Shown: piece after piece, positions 58,808 to 64,000 of the stretch
Layout: each line of letters starts with the position of its first letter
Position numbering within the stretch: the first letter of the stretch is position 1
NCBI RefSeq assembly: GCF_001578185.1
Contig: NZ_CP011008.1
Span: 3,500,001 to 3,564,000, forward strand
DNA from: Peribacillus simplex
GTDB lineage: Bacteria; Bacillota; Bacilli; Bacillales; DSM-1321
Reading direction: 5' to 3'
DNA: 64,000 nucleotides
The notes under the pieces: model-generated
What the model saw: the letters and a program-made list of their open reading frames with translations, nothing else
The model's database searches: none
Told to the model about the DNA's origin: nothing
Program-made: the position numbers and the translations under genes

Positions 58808-59224
58808 CTAAGAAGCACTGCATGCAGGACATCGTCCGTATATTTCAAATTTATGTCCTGAAACATCGTAGTCCTTCAAGCTTTCCTGAAGTTCCTGCAT
58901 CGGACACAATTCGATTTCTTTCGTTTTTCCACAATTCAAACAGATAAAGTGGTGATGATGGGAAGAATGGCCGCATGTAAATCGAAAATGCTTTTCCCCT
59001 TCCAACTCCGTCGCTTCAAAGATGCCTAATTCGACAAATAAGGAAAGATTCCGGTAAATCGTATCAAAGCTTAACCCTGGATAGTCTTTTTTCATATTCT
59101 CCAATACATCTTTTGCCGTTAAATATTTATCGCTGGAAGAAAAAAGCTGAAGCATTTCTTCCCTCTTTCCTGTATGTTTAAAACCTTTATCTTTTAATAA
59201 TTGCATGGCAGTAGTTACGTTCAA
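58808..59224 (-). CDS. zur: Zinc uptake repressor Zur (Fur family)
   Basis: 138 residues, starting at a TTG behind GGGGTGATG. Winged-helix DNA-binding half with [20 protein letters not shown], then the dimer half with [20 protein letters not shown] and the second structural zinc pair CPACSAS at the C-terminus. The HHHH cluster and two CxxC pairs fit a zinc sensor. It lies at the end of the znuC-znuB-zur unit, so it probably represses its own operon and zinc uptake when zinc is plentiful. Fur and PerR are the alternatives, less likely given the neighbours. Confidence 0.9.
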   Translation of the reverse strand: MNVTTAMQLLKDKGFKHTGKREEMLQLFSSSDKYLTAKDVLENMKKDYPGLSFDTIYRNLSLFVELGIFEATELEGEKHFRFTCGHSSHHHHFICLNCGKTKEIELCPMQELQESLKDYDVSGHKFEIYGRCPACSAS

Positions 59225-59239
59225 AAAACATCACCCCAT

Positions 59240-60073
59240 CTATCGATTTTTCCACTTATCAAACAAAATTGACAAGATGAGAATTAGCACAGCTATTATT
59301 ACAATGGTCCCACCAGGAGCGAGATCAAGGTTGTATGATAAAAATAATCCGCCTATGACGGATACTTCACCGAATATTACCGAAAAAACAATCATCTGCT
59401 TAAAGCCCTTAGCGAAACGGAGACTGGCTGCTACCGGGAGCGTCATGAGCGAAGAAACCAGTAATATGCCAATGATTTTCATGGAAGCGGCAATGACCAA
59501 TGCGACCATGACAATAAAAATAAAATGAATCGCTTTATAAGGTATTCCCGACGCTTTTGCATGCTCTTCATCAAATGATAACAAAAATAATTCTTTATAC
59601 AATAGGGTGAGCATTAATGCAACGACTATCCCCACTGCCAATATGACATATAAGTCAGCCCGGCTGACGGCGCTGACACTGCCGAATAAATAACCATATA
59701 AATCCGTATTGAAACCATTTGCAATGGATATGAAAATGACACTAAGACCCATGCCGCCGGACATTATGATCGGGATTGCAAGCTCTTGGTAATGCTTGTA
59801 CACCCCTCTTAATTTTTCAATGAATAATGAACCACCTACAGAAAACGCCATTCCTATATAAAGTGGATTCAATCCTGCTAGAGATAGAAAGCTCTTCTGA
59901 AGCAATAAACTAAACGCTATACCAGCAAGCGCTACATGACTGAGAGCATCGGAAATCATCGACATCCGCCTTACCACGACAAAAACGCCCACTAATGGCG
60001 CAATCGCTCCGATGATGATTCCGGTCAAGAATGCGTTCTGCAAAAATTCAAATTGCAATATCCCCGATATCAT
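59240..60073 (-). CDS. znuB: Zinc ABC transporter permease
   Basis: 277 residues from the ATG 7 bp after TTTTGGAGG. ABC-3 family with eight membrane helices. Conserved text: GAIAPLVGVFVVVRRMSMIS, DALSHVALAGIAFSLLLQ and IPYKAIHFIFIVMVALVIAA, LLVSSLMTLPVAASLRFAKG. The His in SHVALAG lies on the metal path in related transporters. Works with ZnuC; a separate binding lipoprotein (ZnuA/AdcA type) is not in the window. It is 16 bp from zur. Confidence 0.9.
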   Translation of the reverse strand: MISGILQFEFLQNAFLTGIIIGAIAPLVGVFVVVRRMSMISDALSHVALAGIAFSLLLQKSFLSLAGLNPLYIGMAFSVGGSLFIEKLRGVYKHYQELAIPIIMSGGMGLSVIFISIANGFNTDLYGYLFGSVSAVSRADLYVILAVGIVVALMLTLLYKELFLLSFDEEHAKASGIPYKAIHFIFIVMVALVIAASMKIIGILLVSSLMTLPVAASLRFAKGFKQMIVFSVIFGEVSVIGGLFLSYNLDLAPGGTIVIIAVLILILSILFDKWKNR

Positions 60074-60094
60074 TGGGCTATCCTCCAAAACATA

Positions 60095-60859
60095 TTAATG
60101 ATTATGATTTAATAATTGGACCCCATGTCCATAAATGGATGAAAGCTCGCTTTCATTCAACTCATTATATTCACAGGCATCCCCGTGAAAATGAAGTTTT
60201 TTATTTAAGCAGGCGACATGTGTGACTTTATCCGTCACAGTACCAACATCATGGGTTACTAAAATCAGTGTTATTCCTAATTTTTTATTCAGCATCTCAA
60301 GCATTTCATAAAATTGGTGGACGTTCTTTGAATCAACGCCAACCGTGGGCTCATCCAATATCATCAATTCCGGCTCGCTGACCAGTGAACGGGCAATGAA
60401 TACCCTCTGCTGCTGCCCTCCGGACAATTCTCCGATATTGCGGTTCTGATATTCAAGCATGTCCACGGATTCCAAAGCTTTCTTCACCTTTTGCTTATCC
60501 TCTTTGACTGCAAACTTGAATAAACCGATTTTTTTGGTCAAACCGCTTTGAACCACTTCAAATACAGTGGCAGGGAATCCTGAGTTGAAGGAGTTCGCCT
60601 TTTGGGAAACGAACCCTACCTTTTGCCAATCTTTAAAGCGTCTTATGTCTTCCCCGAATATTTCAATTTTTCCCTTTTGGAGCTTGAACAGACCAAGCAG
60701 CAATTTCAAAAGGGTTGACTTACCGGATCCATTCGGCCCAACGATAGCTAAGAAGGCCCCTCTAGGAATTTCAAGCGAAACATGTTCCAGCACTAGATCT
60801 TTTGTATATTTGTAAGATATATCTTCTAATTTAATTATGGGGTTTACTACATTATCCAA
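60095..60859 (-). CDS. znuC: Zinc ABC transporter ATP-binding protein
   Basis: About 254 residues from a TTG behind AAAAAAGGTGA; an upstream in-frame ATG would overlap the operator. Walker A AIVGPNGSGKSTLLKLLLGL, signature [20 protein letters not shown], Walker B LMILDEPTVGVDSKNVHQFY and switch His LILVTHDVGTVTDKV. The C-terminal His-rich end (HGVQLLNHNH) is common in zinc/manganese transporters. First gene of the znuC-znuB-zur operon, directly after a Zur-box-like palindrome. Confidence 0.9.
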   Translation of the reverse strand: MDNVVNPIIKLEDISYKYTKDLVLEHVSLEIPRGAFLAIVGPNGSGKSTLLKLLLGLFKLQKGKIEIFGEDIRRFKDWQKVGFVSQKANSFNSGFPATVFEVVQSGLTKKIGLFKFAVKEDKQKVKKALESVDMLEYQNRNIGELSGGQQQRVFIARSLVSEPELMILDEPTVGVDSKNVHQFYEMLEMLNKKLGITLILVTHDVGTVTDKVTHVACLNKKLHFHGDACEYNELNESELSSIYGHGVQLLNHNH

Positions 60860-60876
60860 AGAGATCACCTTTTTTT

Positions 60877-60903
60877 TAAGAATCATTACGATTAACAATC
60901 GTT
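60877..60903 (-). promoter_or_regulatory. Zur-box-like operator of the zinc operon
   Basis: Minus-strand TTAATCGTAATGATTCTTA is a close but imperfect match to the Bacillus Zur box (AATCGTAATNATTACGATT). A perfect ACGATT-AAC-AATCGT inverted repeat overlaps it at 60889-60903. It lies just upstream of znuC and fits autorepression by the zur gene product. Confidence 0.7.
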
Positions 60904-61073
60904 AGTATAAATCAAAGAAGTCCAGATGTAAAGAATCCGGTCCCCTGAACAAGTGTCCATCCGCCCTGAACCATCAAAAAACGTTAGCTGAACCAAATTC
61001 CCGTAAATCAAACAAACTTTCATGTTCACATACGTCTGCTTCCTTCATATGTTTTAACAAAGGAGGAGATCGT

Positions 61074-61334
61074 TTGAAATTATTTGAAATGATGGTCAAT
61101 CATAAAATCAACAGTATTCGCCCTGATGAACTGCTTTCCCTTGCTAAGCAGCATGGGGTTGCACTCACCCAAAAACAAGCACAGGATATCACTGCACTTC
61201 TAGCAGGTAAAAAAATCAACATTTTTGATATACGTCAAAGACAGAACGTACTGGGTCAAATTACAAAAGTTGCCGGAGCAGGCACAGCCAGGGAAATAGA
61301 ATCCCTCTTTAACAACCTTACTTCCACCTTTTAA
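61074..61334 (+). CDS. yqfT: DUF2624 protein YqfT
   Basis: 86 residues from a TTG behind AAAGGAGGAGATC. Helical protein: LKLFEMMVNHKINSIRPDEL, ALTQKQAQDITALLAGKKIN and FDIRQRQNVLGQITKVAGAG. Matches the YqfT family by sequence character and by its place between the zinc genes and nfo. No membrane segment. Function unknown. It is followed by a strong terminator shared with nfo. Confidence 0.85.
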   Translation: MKLFEMMVNHKINSIRPDELLSLAKQHGVALTQKQAQDITALLAGKKINIFDIRQRQNVLGQITKVAGAGTAREIESLFNNLTSTF

Positions 61335-61388
61335 GCCTACTTTCTGACAGACTTTGAATGAGTATACTTAAACTAAATGTTAAAATGA

Positions 61389-61430
61389 AAGGACGATTCA
61401 TCGATATAAAGATGAATCGTCCCTTTCTAT
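61389..61430. terminator. Intrinsic terminator
   Basis: GGACGATTCATC/GATGAATCGTCC perfect 12-bp stem, loop GATATAAA, then CCTTTCT; between convergent yqfT and nfo. Confidence 0.88.
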
Positions 61431-61435
61431 TATGA

Positions 61436-62332
61436 TTATTGCTGAGATCCGATTTTTTCCAGTAAATCTTCTTCAAATTGATTATTCTTGAACATATCAA
61501 TTTCAAATTTATAAGGGGCCTTTTTGTCTTTCTTGTCTTCCCCTACATAAGGTGTTTCCAGGATTTTTGGAACAGTGCTTAATTGCGGATGGTGGACAAT
61601 ATCATTCAACGCCTTAAAACCGATATGACCGAAGCCAATGTTTTCATGGCGGTCCTTACGCATGCCGCGTTCGTTTTTGCTATCGTTTATATGAAGGACC
61701 TTGATGCGGTCAATACCGACCAATTTATCAAATTCATTCAGCACACCATCAAAATCCTCAATGATATTATATCCTGCATCGTGAGTATGGCAAGTATCGA
61801 AGCATACCGATAATTTTTCATTATGGGTCACACCATCAATGATCATCGCTAGCTCCTCGAAAGACCGGCCACATTCAGTACCTTTACCAGCCATCGTTTC
61901 AAGGGCAATCTGAACTTTATCGTCGGCTGTCAGCACTTCATTCAAACCTTCGATGATTCTCTTGATTCCCAATTCACTGCCTGCACCAACATGCGCACCT
62001 GGATGAAGTACGATTTGCCTTGCACCTATCGCTTCGGTCCGATCGATTTCACTGCGTAAGAAGTTAACCCCCAGCTCGTATGTGGCTGGATTCGTGGTAT
62101 TTCCTATATTGATGATATATGGGGCATGGACTACGATGTCGCTTATTCCATTCTCCTCCATATGCAGTCTTCCGGCTTCAATATTTAAATCCTCGATTTT
62201 TTTACGTCTTGTATTTTGAGGGGCCCCCGTATAGATCATGAATGTGTTGGAGCCATATGAAGTCGCTTCTTGACTCGCAGCAAGAAGCATATTTTTCCCG
62301 CTCATTGAAACATGCGATCCAATCTTCAGCAT
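61436..62332 (-). CDS. nfo: Endonuclease IV (AP endonuclease)
   Basis: 298 residues, xylose-isomerase-like TIM barrel. Cuts at abasic sites in base-excision repair using three zinc ions. Ligand motifs are [66 protein letters not shown] and [12 protein letters not shown]. All expected His, Asp and Glu residues are present. Homologue of YqfS of B. subtilis. It begins 12 bp downstream of cshB on the same strand, suggesting a shared transcript. Confidence 0.95.
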   Translation of the reverse strand: MLKIGSHVSMSGKNMLLAASQEATSYGSNTFMIYTGAPQNTRRKKIEDLNIEAGRLHMEENGISDIVVHAPYIINIGNTTNPATYELGVNFLRSEIDRTEAIGARQIVLHPGAHVGAGSELGIKRIIEGLNEVLTADDKVQIALETMAGKGTECGRSFEELAMIIDGVTHNEKLSVCFDTCHTHDAGYNIIEDFDGVLNEFDKLVGIDRIKVLHINDSKNERGMRKDRHENIGFGHIGFKALNDIVHHPQLSTVPKILETPYVGEDKKDKKAPYKFEIDMFKNNQFEEDLLEKIGSQQ

Positions 62333-62344
62333 CTGATTACTCCC

Positions 62345-63658
62345 CTATTTCTTTCTCTGTATACGACGTTCGCGTTTTTTAAAGTTTTCCACATCGCGTT
62401 GAATTTTCTTTTTGTATCCTGGCTTGACTTTAGTTGGCTTCTTGACGTGCCTGCTCGCTTTAACATCGATATCAGATTTTTGTTTTTTACGGTTTTTCCG
62501 TTTATTACGTTCGTCGATATCAACCCAATCACCGTTTTGGATATCGGCATCACGGAATTCTATGCCCATTTTTTCAAGGCGGTTCAATGAATCTTCATCG
62601 GATGTATCATAAATGGTAGTGGCAATGCCGGAATATCCTGCACGAGCAGTCCTTCCCGTCCTATGGATGTAAAAATCCAAATCTGATGGCAATTCATAGT
62701 TAATGATATGGCTTACACCTTCAATATCGATTCCACGGGAAGCCAGATCAGTCGCAACGATGAATTGATACTCTAAATCTTTGATTTGCTTCATCATTTT
62801 TTTACGCTCACGAGGTGTTAAATCCCCATGAATACGACCGACATTCAACCCTTTTTCAATCAAGGAATTAGCCACATGATCCGCCATTTTTTTTGTGTTC
62901 GTGAAAACTATCGCCAAATAAGGATTATAGCGAACAATGATGTCATGAAGTAACTGCTCCCTGTTACGGTGGCGAAGCGGTACCAGAACATGTTCAATTT
63001 TCGCAGCTGTCGCCTGCTTCGGATTCACTTGAACATACTTAGGATTTTCCATATATTTATTCAAAAACGGCTTCAATTTTTCAGGAATGGTTGCCGAGAA
63101 GACAAGCATTTGAATTTTTTCAGCCATACGTGATGCAAACAGATCGACATCTTCAAGGAATCCCATGTCTAGCATAAGGTCCGCTTCATCGACTACAAGC
63201 ATTTTTGCTGTATACACTTGTAATGCCTGAGCCTCAACCAAATCCTTGATCCGGCCTGGCGTTCCGATTACCAACTGTGGCTGTGTCTTCAATTTATCTA
63301 TCATTCGTTGTTTATCAGTACCACCGATGAAACAGCGGACTTGAATCTGCTCATCCTCAGGGAAATGGTCAGCAATTTTCAAAGCTTCTTTGTAGATTTG
63401 GTTCGCTAACTCACGGGTTGGTGCGGAAATAATCGCTTGAACCTCATTCTTACCAGCATCAAGCCTGTTCATAATCGGCAGCAAATAGGAATGTGTCTTT
63501 CCTGTACCTGTCTGCGACTGGCCAATTAAGCTACTTCCCTTTAAAAGCGACGGAAGCACACGCTCTTGAATTTCCGTCGGCTTATCGAACCCTAAAGTAC
63601 GAACTGCATCTAGAATGTAGCTTTTCAAATTAAATCGTTCAAATTGGTTTTGTTTCAT
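62345..63658 (-). CDS. cshB: DEAD-box RNA helicase CshB
   Basis: 437 residues from the ATG behind AAAAGGAG. Q motif FDKPTEIQERVLPSLLKGS, Walker A GQSQTGTGKTHSYLLP, motif Ia SAPTRELANQ, motif II VVDEADLMLD, motif III VFSATIPEK, and in the second lobe IVATDLASRGIDIEGVSHII and HRTGRTARAGYSG. A Lys/Arg-rich C-terminal tail (KNRKKQKSDIDVKASRHVKK) follows. CshB (YqfR) unwinds structured RNA and helps cells at low temperature in B. subtilis. It forms a pair with nfo. Confidence 0.93.
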   Translation of the reverse strand: MKQNQFERFNLKSYILDAVRTLGFDKPTEIQERVLPSLLKGSSLIGQSQTGTGKTHSYLLPIMNRLDAGKNEVQAIISAPTRELANQIYKEALKIADHFPEDEQIQVRCFIGGTDKQRMIDKLKTQPQLVIGTPGRIKDLVEAQALQVYTAKMLVVDEADLMLDMGFLEDVDLFASRMAEKIQMLVFSATIPEKLKPFLNKYMENPKYVQVNPKQATAAKIEHVLVPLRHRNREQLLHDIIVRYNPYLAIVFTNTKKMADHVANSLIEKGLNVGRIHGDLTPRERKKMMKQIKDLEYQFIVATDLASRGIDIEGVSHIINYELPSDLDFYIHRTGRTARAGYSGIATTIYDTSDEDSLNRLEKMGIEFRDADIQNGDWVDIDERNKRKNRKKQKSDIDVKASRHVKKPTKVKPGYKKKIQRDVENFKKRERRIQRKK

Positions 63659-63717
63659 CAAAAAACTCCTTTATCCTGTCAGTCATTAGACATGTCCTGT
63701 TATTATAATAAATTTTA

Positions 63718-64000
63718 CATAAAAAGCGCAAGCGCCTGGGTAGCTCGTGAAGAAAATAGGGATTGTCCCATAAGGCGCTTTTTGCCTTGTGAGGGCAATC
63801 CTCTTTTTCACAGCGAGCTAGGCGCTGAAGCTGGATTTCATAAAAAGCGCAAGCGCCTGGGTAGCTCGTGAAGAAAATAGGGATTGTCCCATAAGGCGCT
63901 TTTTTGCCTTGTAAGGGCAATCCTCTTTTTCACAGCGAGCTAGGCGCTGAAGCTGGATTTCATAAAAAGCGCAAGCGCCTGGGTAGCTCGTGAAGAAAAT
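63718..64000. repeat. Tandem 121-122 bp palindromic repeat, running off the window
   Basis: Units begin CATAAAAAGCGCAAGCGCCT at 63718, 63839 and 63961; the first two full copies differ by one extra T and one G-to-A, and the third is cut by the window edge after 40 bp. Each unit contains inverted pairs such as AAGCGC/GCGCTT, AGGATTGCCC-type arms around GGGATTGTCCC, and AGCTCG/CGAGCT, so each can fold into a long hairpin. An open frame across it on the minus strand is a product of the repeat. Confidence 0.85.

Noticed and set aside
63639..63920. Leftward 93-codon frame across the tandem repeat
   Set aside because: Its protein repeats with the DNA unit (YFLHELPRRLRF-like text twice), so it is a by-product of the repeat.
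1..64000. tRNA or rRNA genes
   Set aside because: I saw no cloverleaf ending in CCA-type sequence and no rRNA-like block; the serine recombinase target is a protein gene, not a tRNA.

Overview
The window is a low-to-mid GC Firmicute chromosome of the Bacillaceae. Its gene content and order closely follow the Bacillus subtilis yqhH-comG-yqg-yqf region: gcvT, yqhH/yqhG, the comG operon, mgsR, yqgY/X/W, yqgU/T/S, glcK, yqgQ, gluP, yqgN, rpmG, pst-phoU, pbpA, sodA, ispG, zur, nfo and cshB. Peribacillus or a close relative is a reasonable guess, but that is inference from gene content and style, not something I could test. The backbone genes have clear Shine-Dalgarno sites, use TTG/GTG starts fairly often and end in well-formed intrinsic terminators.

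Layout. 1-1835: glycine cleavage genes (gcvPA 5' end, gcvT) read leftward behind a tandem glycine riboswitch. 2213-4676: SNF2 helicase yqhH with yqhG. 4726-8669: the leftward transformation-pilus operon, yqzE and comGG to comGB, ending in the 3' part of comGA. 8664-26384: a 17.7-kb AT-rich integrative element that splits comGA. 26379-30650: the 5' part of comGA, mgsR, a regulator with a conserved cysteine pattern, yqgY, a MidA-like methyltransferase and yqgX. 30882-32845: yqgW and an IS1182-family insertion sequence sitting in its terminator. 32859-43465: yqgU, yqgT, a lipoteichoic-acid-synthase homologue, glucokinase, rhomboid protease, 5-formyl-THF cyclo-ligase and rpmG. 43884-49294: yqzD/yqzC and the pstSCAB-phoU phosphate uptake operon behind four 11-bp PhoP-box repeats. 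49401-63661: pbpA, an MFS transporter, sodA, small membrane proteins, a SinI-like small gene, ispG, the zinc-uptake cluster zur/znuBC, nfo and cshB. 63718 to the end: a near-identical 121-122 bp tandem repeat that runs off the window.

The main discovery is the element in comGA. A large serine recombinase lies against its right end. Both junctions share the 6-bp core GTTGGA, and joining the two host halves there restores a 363-codon ComGA frame with an intact Walker A (GPTGSGKT). While integrated, the element cuts the ATPase in its nucleotide-binding loop and also separates comGB-comGG from the sequence upstream of comGA. It carries no recognisable capsid, tail, terminase, relaxase or conjugation genes. 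It holds a phage-style P-loop helicase, two small HNH proteins, an operon of very small proteins including an excisionase-like HTH (a candidate directionality factor), and cargo that looks like anti-phage defence: a PD-(D/E)XK nuclease, a putative AbiC, a possible pPIWI-associating nuclease family protein, a DUF5677-like protein, and an apparently undescribed three-gene operon of an HNH nuclease with two related membrane-anchored proteins.

Two intergenic regions of the element (11386-11526 and 14482-14589) hold diverged copies of one long imperfect hairpin with compensatory base changes. This is a candidate structured RNA, or a DNA hairpin of another kind, that I cannot assign to a known class.
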